From Artocarpus heterophyllus (lineage: Eukaryota > Streptophyta > Magnoliopsida > Rosales > Moraceae), in the NCBI GenBank assembly GCA_025403435.1, contig JAJQZP010000048.1, positions 827,011 to 891,010 of the forward strand: a DNA stretch of 64,000 nucleotides, written 5' to 3'. Both the position numbers and the translations under genes were made by a program. Positions 47,701-58,570 of this stretch are shown in pieces; the stretch's first letter is position 1, and the number at the start of each line of letters is the position of its first letter. A model generated the notes under the pieces. The model had not been told where the DNA came from, searched no databases, and saw nothing but the letters and a program-made list of their open reading frames with translations.

Positions 47701-48670
47701 AATTGGCAATGACATTGGGGCATTGTCATCGGTCAAATTATGGTTGACCAAGCAGTTTGACATGAAGGACTTAGGTGAGGCTAATTTTGTTATCGGTATC
47801 CAGATCTTTCGGGATAGGAAGAACAAAATGATAGCTTTGTCACAGACCGACTACATAGATAAAATTCTCAGGAGGTTTGCAATGCAGGATTCCAAGAAAG
47901 GTGGGCAACCATCTAGGTCTGGAATTACTCTTTCTAAGAAAGACTCTCCAAAGTCTTATGAAGAAAGAGAATACATGAAGAAGGTACCTTATGCTTCTGC
48001 AGTGGGTAGTCTCATGTATGCCATGCTTTGCACTCAACCGGATATTAGCTATGCGGTCGGGATTGTGAGTCGATTTCAGGCGGATCTAGGACCGAACCAT
48101 TGGGTTGCGGTAAAGCATATTTTCAAATACCTGAGAAGGACTTGAGGGTATATGCTTGTGTATTTAGGTGAGGATTTAACTCCTCTAGGATACACTGATT
48201 CGGATTTTCAATCCTGCCTGGATTCTAGGAAATCGACTTCGGGGTTTGTGTTTACTCTAGGTGGCGGTGCCATCAGTTGGAGAAGTGCGAAGTAAGATTG
48301 CACTTCGGATTCAACGATGGAGGCCGAGTATGTGGCGGCTAGTGATGCTTCGAAAGAAGCAGTGTGGCTCCGCAAGTTCCTTGGGGATCTTGAGGTAGTT
48401 CCTGGTATGGATAAGGCGGTATCACTGTACTGTGATAACAGTGCGGCGGTAGCTAATGCTAAGGAACCAAGATTTCACAAAAAGAGTAAGCATATTGATC
48501 AGAAGTATCATGTGATAAAGGACTTCGTTGAGAGCGGGCATGTCACGGTGTGCAAGATCACGTCAGAGGACAATTTAGTTGATCCATTTACGAAGACACT
48601 TACTGGGAGAGTCTTCGAGAGGCATGTGGAAGCTATGGGGATGCGAAATTTGCAGTATTTACTCACTTAG
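44716..48670 (+). pseudogene. Ty1/copia gag-pol polyprotein, disabled
   Basis: The likely gag start is ATG 44716 (MSKNVLSSILDKNQLTGENY). Domains: gag with LTGENYNDWKRNL; CCHC knuckle CFFCGKVGHIKKHC (about 45472); protease with IDSSATNH (about 45600); integrase HHCC (HLRLGH...CESCLEGK, 46023-46140) and core ([37 protein letters not shown]); reverse transcriptase (MDVKTAFLNG, YVDDILLIGND); RNase H (YTDSDFQ, MEAEYVAAS, CDNSAA). Defects: TAG at 45082, a one-base frameshift near 45850-45876, TGA at 47417 (where the family has Trp before QMDVKTAF), TGA at 48143 and TAA at 48293. The first gag block could also start at 44644 in the same frame, but the downstream ATG fits the family better. Confidence 0.93.
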
Positions 48671-48672
48671 TG

Positions 48673-48684
48673 CAAGTGGGAGAT
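48673..48684 (+). other. Polypurine tract
   Basis: CAAGTGGGAGAT lies directly before the 3' LTR; this is the common purine tract of Ty1/copia elements. Confidence 0.85.
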
Positions 48685-50721
48685 TGTTAGACATGTATGC
48701 TCTAAGGAGTAAAAATGTAATACGTTTTTGGAGACATTTTTATCAATAAAGAATTTATTCATTTATATATATACCAAATATTGTCCTCTTTACGTTCATA
48801 TTTGTTGAATGTATGATAAGCAAACAGTAGTCTGAGACTGTCAGTCTAAGCCTTAAGAATTGGGCATATGATGGGATGATTATGCGGAAGACACGATTCT
48901 TAAGGTGATAGTCTAAAACATATGATCCGCAATCGAGGGAATAAAGTTGGGCGCTTTATTCATGTAAAGATTGTTATGTTGTCTATATCCCTTTTTGGGA
49001 GATGGTTTGTCTTGACCATCAGAGTTGGACTCCATGAATAGAAACATTGGCACGTTGTCATAGGTGACGATGTGTTGGATCGGGACATAAAGTGAATTGA
49101 TTTGGATTAATAATTCTGTCTTGGCAAATCGATTCACTTTAGACAATCATTTGTATTGTATCTTAATCCTGAGATGAATAATGGGCCCGTTGTCTCGACT
49201 TGTGTCTTTTGATGTACCAATGGGTGACTCCCACATCTCTATAGTGGCATGCATGCCGGTACGTTGGAGGCATGACTCTTGATAGCGTAGACTTGTTATT
49301 CATAGATATGGAATCCATAGCTCCTCTTTAGGAGTAATGATATCCTCTTATATGCGTTGTCCTGTAATTGGAAAACTGGAGCGCTCAACCATTTAGATAC
49401 ATAGGTGTAACCGAATGGTATACTATCTTTGGATGGTAAGTTTTCTAATGGTGAGACAATGGAACGTAAGATAAAAATAATCAGGAAGGTAAGACAGAAC
49501 TTGTCCTTAAGCCGATTATGGATTATCATATGGGGATACAATACACTATGATATGTCATGGAGACTTAGCTACACGAGCTTCGTAATTCTATAAAGTTCG
49601 AGAGTGCAGCTCCAAGCTTTTAGTGGAGTAGCGTTGGAGTTGATAATTGTGAAATGTATATTTGGGATATTGGGTTTCATAATTATCATGAGCTTGAACT
49701 TTATAGGTCCATTTTGGTCCCCTTTGCTAGCTCACAAAATCCTGTAACGACACGGCGTGCTTTTCCAATAATTGGTGACTTATGTCGGATTTATCAGATT
49801 GGTTTAAAATTTATAAGAATCAAATAATTCATGTCTGTTTATTGGTTGAATTAATTTTGTAAGAAAATTAGTTCAAGATGAACTTGTTGAATTATTGCGT
49901 TCGGATAATTCTTGTCTGTTTATCGGTTGTTTTAATTTTGGACAATTAGAACAAGATAAACTTGTAGAATTATTGTGAATTGATTTATTTTCTTAGAGAT
50001 TATCTTGATAAAGTTTATTTTGATCAGATATCTTTTCTATTGGGCTATTTGAATCAAAACTGAGACTTTATCCTTTAGAATCTCGGGTGGAAAATAAAAG
50101 ATTCGCGGAGATTTTTTCTCGGCAGTTCGGCCTGTCGGATGACGTGTTCGGCCTGCCGAACTGGCCAGTTCGGCCTGCCTATCAGACAGTTCGGCCTGCC
50201 TATCAGCGCACATAAGATTACGCATTTTTCACGCGTATCTTATCAGATATTGATCCGAACTTGATTCTGTTTCGATTTTTTGAGACCTAATCTGATATGG
50301 ACTGACCCTAGGACCAATAGGTATAAAAAGGGAGTAAGTCTAATGATTTACTAAGATCAATTTGAGAGATTAAGAGTGATACTCTTCTAGTGAGCATCTG
50401 AAAACTCCCTGAGAGCTTTTGTTCACAAATCACGAACACTAGCTTTGGGTTCTCTCTATTGGTTGGAAGGAGAGTCACCGGTGGAAGAGCTGTACGTGTG
50501 AGCCCACACTCACTCCGGTTGTGGATAGAGAATAGCAAAGAAGACCAGTTGGTTGAGGCTCTTCTGGAACGTTACTTCTCTACACAGGTCGCGGAGGTTC
50601 TTCGGCACACTGAGGTTAGTAAGATCTGTTTAATTTATACATATAACATGTCAAACTTGTGTTTTGGAAAATACTCTGATGAAAAATTTTAAAAATTTCG
50701 CTGCGCACTTTGTTTCCAACA
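48685..50721 (+). repeat. 3' LTR of the Ty1/copia element
   Basis: 2,037 bp, from TGTTAGAC to TTCCAACA; equal in length to the 5' LTR and carrying the same palindrome array at 50122-50211. Confidence 0.95.
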
Positions 50722-50726
50722 GTGCA

Positions 50727-50744
50727 CATGAAGGCCTTATGTTA
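50727..50744 (-). mobile_element. Degraded copia relic, right stub
   Basis: CATGAAGGCCTTATGTTA matches the sequence at 39832-39852 that follows GTGCA in the left LTR of the relic; after this the similarity stops. Confidence 0.6.
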
Positions 50745-50899
50745 ATGATCAACCATATTAACCACCACCACAGCTATCTTAAAATTTACAAAATCATTCA
50801 CCATTCTCACGATAACCTCATAATTTACAGTATCCACCAAATCCATAATTTCATAAGTCTTTACAAAATTTTTCACCTTCTAAAAGTTTTAATTCATGA

Positions 50900-52440
50900 T
50901 TAAAACTCTTGAGGATGTTTTGCAAAAAATTCATCCAAAAACAGGAAGTTATTGTCACTCGCACTTCACAAGACATTCATGAGATTAAAAAATCCATTTC
51001 AAATCTCACTTCTTCGCTTAGCCTCAAAGAATAAGACAAATTCCCTGCTCAACCTATACATAATCTTTCTACTAATGAAGCTGTCTCTTCAAGTTCTTCA
51101 TCATAACAAGAAATTATCAGTTTTGTTTCAACTCTTCAAAGTAGTAAAACTGTTAATTAAACTTTAAAAAGTGATGATAAAGTTAATGGTAATAAGGGAA
51201 GTTCTAAGAAAGAAAATGTTGTTTCTAAAGAGAAATTTGTTCTAAAAGTTCATTTTCCATAAGCTTTGCTTTCGGAAGAAAAGTTTGATAAGAATGTTGA
51301 AATTTTTAAACTTTTCAAGCAAGTCAAAATTAACATTCTACTTTTAAATGCAATCAAACAAGTTCCATCTTATGCTAAATTTTTGAAAGATCATTTTACA
51401 AATAAAAGAAAGCATAATGTGACTAAGATTGCATTTTTAGCTGAGAATGTTAGTTCCAACATTCAACATGACTCACCATTGAAGTACAAATATCTAGGCT
51501 ATCCCACAATTTCTTGTATCATAAGAAACACTCAAATTGACTATGCATTATTAGATCTTGGTATTACTGTTAGCCTTTTGTCTTATTCAAATCAATCAAC
51601 AATTAGGTTTAGGTGAACTTAAGCCAACTTCTATCATACTTCAGTTAGATAACTGTTCTGCAAAAATTCCAAGAGGAATAGTTGAGGATGTATTAGTTTA
51701 AATTGATAAATTTTACTTACTAGTAGACTTTATTGTTTTGGATATACAATCTGTTTCCACTTCAAGTTTTCAAGTTCCTATTATTTTAGGTCGTTTATTT
51801 CTTGCAACTTTGAACGCCTTGATTAATTGTGGAAATCGTATCTTGAAATTGTCTTTTGGAAATATGACTTTAGAGTTCAACATTTTCAATATGTCACAAT
51901 TTGCGAGTAAACAGTGCGAAGTCAATTTTGTTGAAGGAAGTACCTATTGGACTGTTTGATCCTTTAACATATTTGGTCAACTCTTTTGAGATGAAAGATC
52001 CATCAAAAGTTGAAACTTTTTTCCATGACTGCTTTAATTGGTAAAACATATAAAGTTGAAAATTCCATGGAAATAAAAAGTAACTTTGAAAGACTTGATT
52101 TAGGAAAGGAAATTTCTAATCTAGGAAAAAAATGGTTGGTGAAAATGAACCTGTCGAAAATAAAGAGTTTGATCTTGTAAAAGAACTTCTTAATGTTAAG
52201 GGTAACCTAGGTTTTTAGGAAATCTTTTCTCTTTGTGAATCTAAACCCAGTAATGCTCCACCACTAGTGATTGATCGTGTAGATGATGATAGGGAGGTAG
52301 TGAATAACTTTGATAATCAATATCAAGAAGCATTAAATGATGAGAGTTTTTTGGGACTTTGCTTTTCTTACAAACCAACTTCAAAGGATCGTTTACTCCT
52401 TCTATTGATTTTATTTATATAGATTTAGGAGCAGTCAATA
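50900..52440 (+). pseudogene. Ty3/gypsy gag-protease remnant (Athila/Tat-like)
   Basis: Broken frames carry blocks typical of the gag-protease part of large plant Ty3/gypsy elements: SQDIHEIKKSISNLTSS (about 50975), NAIKQVPSYAKFLKDHF (about 51340), KYKYLGYPTISC and the protease-like ALLDLGITVSLLSYS (about 51545; the usual motif is ALLDLGASVNLLP), then GLGELKPTSIILQL, KIPRGIVEDVLV and ILGRLFLATLNALINC (about 51780). Several stops and frame changes interrupt it. Past 51960 only short stretches can be read. It has no LTRs that I can define. Downstream sequence (58571-59000) may be its continuation beyond the inserted minus-strand element; that is a guess. Confidence 0.75.
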
Positions 52441-52541
52441 TCAAGAACTGACGCGACCCTAACCAAAATTAGTTTCCAAGATCAAATTCCTAACTGGTTT
52501 TGAATGGAACCGCGACCCGATGCCCAACAAGAAGCACGAAC

Positions 52542-52641
52542 CTTGGTATGTGAGGACGCCACAATCAGCTATGGATGGACTGATTGATAAGTCTTGGTAT
52601 GTGAGGACGCCACAATCAGCTATGGATGGACTGATTGATAA
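52542..52641. repeat. 51-bp tandem duplication
   Basis: Two head-to-tail copies, starting at 52542 and 52593, of a unit that opens CTTGGTATGTGAGGACGCC and ends GGACTGATTGATAA; they look identical over almost the whole unit. Confidence 0.95.
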
Positions 52642-52995
52642 CTCTATGAATGCCACAGAAATTTCCGATAAGTTTGAATAGTTCGTTTAGGAACCAAAGA
52701 GAATTAAACCTCAAATTGTGTGTTAATACTTATTTTTCATTGAATGAAATTCGTTACAATATATAGGAGTTCCCCTATGCGAATTTTCAGCTCCTAATTG
52801 CCCATGGAATTTCGGGCAAATCAATTACCAAATGTCAAATCTAAAGCAAATAAGGAAAGTTCCCTTAATGGCTTAAAAACCTTACAATAATAGAAATAAC
52901 ACAAACGCAAAAAGGAAACTAGACATTAAAAGGTAAATAAGCTAATTCTTCTCGCCATGTGTCGCCTCAAAACAGGAAAGTAACTGAAATGGAAA

Positions 52996-55900
52996 TTACT
53001 CGGTCCCTTCTAGAGCTTGAATCACGCACTTGTTGGTCTGGATGTCACATGCAATTCCCTCAATGGGCCTCCATGCAATAGCTTGAGCCCAAGTTGCTTG
53101 AATCAGCCCAATAAGCGTTTCTTTGAACTTCTTCGCATGAGCTCTCGTAACCGGACCAATGGGAACTTGAATTGGATCTGAATATGTCTCCCACGTGCTC
53201 TTGCTTGTGCTAACGATGTCCTCATCATTCCCCTCCTCTTGAGAAGGATTTGTCCTCAAATCGTCGCCTGCATCAAAAGGACTTAGGTCAGAAACATTAA
53301 AGGAGGCACTTACACCATACTCACCTGGCAAGTCTAGCTTGTATGCATTATCATTGATCCTTTCAAGAATTTGAAAAGGACCGTCCCCTCTAGGCAACAG
53401 CTTGGATTTCCTTTGTTTTGAAAACCGTTCCTTGCGTAAGTGCAACCACACCCAATCGTCGGGCTCGAAGACGAGCTTGTGACGCCCTTTGTTGGCTTGT
53501 TCAGCATATTGTTTAGTCCTTCGCTCGATGTTGAGTCTTGCCTTCTCGTGTATCTGCTTAACAAGGTCAGCTTTTCTTTTTCCATCTAAATTCACATGCT
53601 CAGACAAAGGTAATGGCATTAAATCCAAAGGAGTTAAAGGATTAAAACCATAAACAATTTCAAACGGTGAAAATTGTGTAGCATAATGAACAGATCGATT
53701 ATAAGCAAACTCAACATGTGGTAAACACTCCTCCCATGTTTTGATGTTCTTTTTAATGACAGCCCGCAACAAAGTAGACAAGGTTCTATTCACAACTTCT
53801 GTTTGACCATCGGTTTGAGGGTGACAAGTAGTCGAAAACAATAGCTTAGTCCCTAACTTAGCCCACAAAGTCTTCCAAAAGTAGCTTAAGAACTTGGTGT
53901 CCCTATCAGAAACAATTGTCCTAAGCATACTATGAAGTCTCACAATTTCCCTAAAGAACAAATCAGCAACATTGGAAGCATCATCTGTCTTGTGGCATGG
54001 AATAAAATGAGCCATCTTGGAAAACCTATCCACGACCATAAATATCGAGTCTCTTCCACGTTTAGACCTAGGCAAACCTAATACAAAATCCATCGAAATA
54101 TCAATCCAGGGTTCACTAGGTATTGGTAAAGGGGTGTATAAACCATGGGGCTGCACTCTTGATTTAGCCTGCCTACAAGTTACAGAGCTACCACAAAGCC
54201 TCTCAACATCTCGTTTCATATGTGGTCAATAGAAGTGTTCCTGCAACATAGCTAAAGTCTTCATTACTCCAAAATGTCCCATCAATCCTCCCCCATGGGA
54301 TTCTCTCACTAGCAAATCTCTTAATGAACAATTAGGCACACATAATTTATTTTCCCGAAACAAGTATCCCTCATGCCTAAAGTACTTACCACTAGCAAAT
54401 CTCTCACAAGCTTGATACTCAGTACTAAAGTCACGGTCATCAGCATATAACTCTTTAATGTGTTCAAAACCTAGTAGTTTAGCATTAAGAGTTGAGATTA
54501 AGACATACCTGCGAAAGTTCATCGGCAACGACGTTTTCCTTACCTTGCTTGTAGCGAATGACATACGAAAATGTCTCTATGAATTCTACCCAACGAGCAT
54601 GCCTCTTGTTCAGCTTGTGCTGGCCCTTCAAGTGTTTCAGGGACTCATGATCGGTGTGAATCACAAACTCCTTAGGCCATAGGTAGTGCTGCCACGTCTC
54701 TAATGCCCAAACCAATGCATACATTTCTTTATCATAAGTTGGGTAATTAAGAGTTGCCCCATTCAGCTTCTCACTGAAATATGCTACTGGTCTCCCCTCC
54801 TGCATTAAAACAGCACCAATTCCAACACCTGAAGCATCACATTCAATCTCAAAAGTTTTGGAAAAATTAGGTAAAGATAACAATGGAGCATTAGTCAACT
54901 TCTCCTTGATTAATTGAAATGCCTTTTCTTGCTCTTCTCCCCATCTAAACCCAACGTTCTTCTTGATCACTTCAGTCAGTGGTGCAGCTATAGTACTGAA
55001 ATCTTTCACAAACCGCCGGTAGAAACTAGCAAGTTCATGAAAACTCCATACGTTTCCCACATTAGTTGGACTCGGCCACTCCTGGATGGCTCGCACCTTT
55101 TCTTCATCAACCTGTATACCTTGAGCACTAACAACAAAACCAAGAAACACGAGCTTATCTGTGCAAAAGGTACACTTCTTGAGGTTAGCATACAACTTTT
55201 CCTTCCGTAAAACATCTAAAACAAGTTTTAAATGTTCAATATGATCATCTAAATTACTGCTATACATAAGGATATCATCAAAATAAACAACGATAAATTT
55301 CCCAATAAAAGCTTGCAAAACATGGTCCATTAAACACATAATTGTGCTAGGTCCATTGGTTAAACCAAAAGGCATTACCAACCACTCATACAAGCCTTGT
55401 TTTGTTTTGAAAGCCGTCTTCCACTTGTCTCCCTCTTTCATGCAAATTTGATGATATCCACTCTTTAGATCAATTTTAGAAAACACACAAGCAACATGCA
55501 ATTCATCTAACATGTCATCCAAGCGAGGAATGGGATGTCGATACTTTACCGTGATGTTGTTGATGGCTCGACAATCAACGAACATCCTCCAAGTCCCAAC
55601 TTTCTTAGGCACAAGTAAAACTGGTACGGTGCATGGGCTCATGCTTTCTCTCACGTGTCCCTTCTCCATCAACTCACTTACCTGCCGTTGGAGTTCCTTT
55701 GTCTCCTCGGGATTACTCCTATAGGCTGGTCGGTTTGGGATTGTAGCTCCAGGTATGAAGTCGATTTGATGTTCAATTCCGCGGATTGGAGGTAAACCTT
55801 GCGGTGTTTTCTCGGGAAAGATATCCTCATATTCCTGCAAAAGAGAAACAACAGAACTATGCAAGGTGGAATCAAGATCGTTAGTGTTTAATAACGCCTC

Positions 55901-57863
55901 CTTGTACATGAGTAAAATCATCGGCTGATTAGAAAACAAAGCTCTTCTCACATCACTCTTTCTTGCATAAAAGTTTGTTTTTCTCTCTATTTTTACCTCA
56001 TTGGCCAAATCTTCTTTTGTATTGGCTCTCTCAATGTTCTCTCCTTTTCTCTCCTTTTTCTCAGCCATCTCTTCCTTTTTTCTCTCACTGGCCGAACTCT
56101 CTCTCTGCACTCCCACTCTTGATTTTTCTCCGCTCTTCATTTTTTTTATCACTTTCTCTCTGTAAGCTCACTTGGTCTTCATAGACTTGTTTTGGTGTTA
56201 ATGGAACAAGAGTGATCGCTTTTTGTTTGTGAACAAATAAGTACTTGTTGGTGAAACCATCATGCTTAACTCGCCGATCAAATTGCCATGGTCTGCCTAA
56301 TAACAAGTGCCCAACTTGCATCGGAACCACATCGCACAAAACTTCATCTTCATATCTTTCAATGCGAAAAGAAACTAACACTTGCTTATGCACCTTTACC
56401 TCACCAGTATCATTTAACCATTGCAATTTATATGGTCGAGGATGCTTGATTGTTGGCAGCCCTAACTTCTCTACCATGGTTGTGCTAGCAACATTAGTAC
56501 AACTCCCACCATCAATAATCACACTACATACCTTGTTTTGGATGTGGCACCTAGTGTGGAAGATGTTTTCCCGTTGCATCTCTTCATCTTCTTCTTTGGC
56601 TTGCACACTTAAAGCTCTCCTTGTAACCAACAATTCTCCTTGGACAGCGCACTCCTCATCAACGGCATCCTCTAATGAAGGCATAGAATCATTGTCTGAA
56701 TCCTCCTCGGTTTCAATCTCTCCATTGTCCCGCATCACCATAGCTCGTTTGTTTGGACATTGGCTTGCTATGTGACCCCTGCCTTGACATTTAAAACATT
56801 TAATATCACGATTCTGAGTAGTGGAAGAATCGGATTTACCTTGATTCCCATGGCTGGCCAACTCTTGTTTCTGCTCAATCTTTGGCTTGGTGTTGGGTTG
56901 CTTCTCATCCCTCTTCCATTGGTTCATTTTCCAAGCAGATGTACTCGAGTTTTGGCTAGGATGTGTGTTACTGCCCCTCCTCATAAGTTGATTCTCAATT
57001 TTAATAGCCATGTGCACCATGTCCTCCAACTCCACATAATGTTGTAACTCAACGGCATTGTGAATATCTCGGTTCAAGCCCGCCAAAAACCTTGCCATTG
57101 TAGCCTCCTGATCCTCCTCTATATTTGTCCGAATCATCATAACCTCCATCTCCTTATAGTTCTCCTCTACACTCCGGTTGCCTTGCTTAAGATTTTGTAG
57201 TTTGTTGTACAACTCCCGGTAGTAGTAAGTTGGTATAAATCGCTTCCGTATTACGGTCTTCATCTCTTCTCACGACTCAATAGGTCACTCTCTATTTTGT
57301 CTCCTATTTATAACAAGCTGATCCCACCAAGTAATAGCATAATCAAAAAATTCAATTACAGCCAATTTTACCTTCTTTGCCTCGGAATAGTTGTGGCAGT
57401 CAAAGATGAACTCCATTTTCTTCTCCCATTCTAGGTACGCTTCTGGATTGGATTTGCCTTGAAATGATGGTATCTTCATTTTTATGCCTCTCAAACTATC
57501 ATTTTCTCGGTTCCTAACTCCTCTATCCCGTCCAAATCTCCGGTGACTACCCGCTGAATCTTCTCCTTCATCAAACTCTTCCCCATCAATCTTGTAGTAG
57601 TCATCAACCTCTCCTCTAACCGGAACCCTTTCCCGCCTATGCGCATGAGGAACATGTTGTGGTTGTTCCACACGTGCATTTTCTATCCGGTCTATCCTCT
57701 CATGAAGCTGTCCTAACTCTCCCCTCAACAATCGCCTCATCTCCCCCATCATCACTTCCATAAGAAGTTTTGGGTCTGTTGCACCCGAGGTACCCTCAAT
57801 AGTGTTCTTGCTGTTGTTTGACATTTTGCAAAGGACCTTACCACACTCCCTTACGTGTTTCAC
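52996..57863 (-). pseudogene. Ty3/gypsy gag-pol polyprotein, disabled
   Basis: Gag starts at 57863 (or at the internal Met of MSNNSKN, 57824), with KIPSFQGKSNPEAYLEWE; in-frame stops follow near 57285 and 57266. It resumes at 57263 with a CCHC knuckle CFKCQGRGHIASQC (about 56790) and a protease-like VIIDGGSCTN (DGGS instead of the common D-S/T-G). A frameshift near 56150 leads to reverse transcriptase ([21 protein letters not shown]) and RNase H ([10 protein letters not shown]) down to 54485. Another frameshift near 54500-54560 and a TGA near 54220 (where the family has Trp) precede integrase ([36 protein letters not shown]). The tail has [19 protein letters not shown] and [11 protein letters not shown], with no chromodomain; this recalls CRM-type elements, but I cannot confirm it. 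Confidence 0.9.
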
Positions 57864-58157
57864 TCGTGAAATGGTTCACTCAATTTCACTCTTGTTTACA
57901 CTCAATACTTTCGGCTTTTGTCCACTCTAATGCTCTTGCCTCTTTGCCTTTTTCCACTCGTTAATTCTCACTCAGTTCCTATAAAACTAGTCAAATCAAT
58001 ATCAAAATTTCCTTGACAATTCACAAATAGATTACCAAGGAGGCTCAGATTAGAAACAAGAATATAATAGGCATAGATAATTTAGGCTTTCGGAAATCAC
58101 ACTCGAAATTTGAGCACAAATTTTTGGTCTGTGTAGGGAATTCAATTTGGATTCCTT

Positions 58158-58560
58158 AAATGAGCAATTACCAAATGTCAAATCTAAAGCAAATAAGAAA
58201 AGTTCCCTTAATGGCTTAAAAACCTTACAATAATAGAAATAACACAAACGCAAAAAGGAAACTAGACATTAAAAGGTAAATAAGCTGATTCTTCTCGCCA
58301 TGTGTTGCCTCAAAACGGGAAAGTAACTGAAATGGAAATTACTCGGTCCATTCTAGAGCTTGAATCACGCACTTGTTGGTCTGGATGTCACATGCAATTC
58401 CCTCAATGGGCCTCCATGCAATAGCTTAGCCCAAGTTGCTTGAATCAGCCCAATAAGCGTTTCTTTGAACTTCTTCGCACGAGCTCTCGTAACTTCAATT
58501 GGATCTGAATATGTCTCCCACGTGCTCTTGCTTGTGCTAACGATGTCCTCATCACTTAGG
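58158..58560 (-). repeat. Direct repeat of the element's 3' end (integrase tail and 3' flank)
   Basis: The segment repeats 52810-53226 with few changes, including the end of the integrase frame and the following non-coding part. It has a small deletion (a stretch around GGACCAATGGGAACT is missing near 58493) and ends by joining a sequence starting ACTTAGGTC. Confidence 0.9.
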
Positions 58561-58570
58561 TCTTATTCTA

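Larger units (their letters stand above)
41033..50726 (+). mobile_element. Complete Ty1/copia LTR retrotransposon
   Basis: The element spans 41038-50721 and is flanked by the 5-bp duplication GTGCA (41033-41037 and 50722-50726). Both LTRs are 2,037 bp, start TGTTAGAC and end TTCCAACA. A primer site for initiator Met tRNA follows the 5' LTR. The gene order gag, protease, integrase, reverse transcriptase, RNase H is that of Ty1/copia. It inserted into the right LTR of the older copia relic, whose sequence resumes at 50727. Confidence 0.96.
52446..58570 (-). mobile_element. Broken Ty3/gypsy element, minus strand
   Basis: Gag, protease, reverse transcriptase, RNase H and integrase are all present in Ty3/gypsy order on the minus strand (57863 down to 52996). 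Outside them are AT-rich flanks that probably contain LTR remains: on the left, minus-strand CTCCTATATATTG (near 52770) looks like a promoter TATA. A segment of about 400 bp containing the integrase C-terminus and following 3' sequence (52810-53226) is repeated at 58158-58550, on the far side of gag. LTR borders and a target duplication could not be set. Confidence 0.8.
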
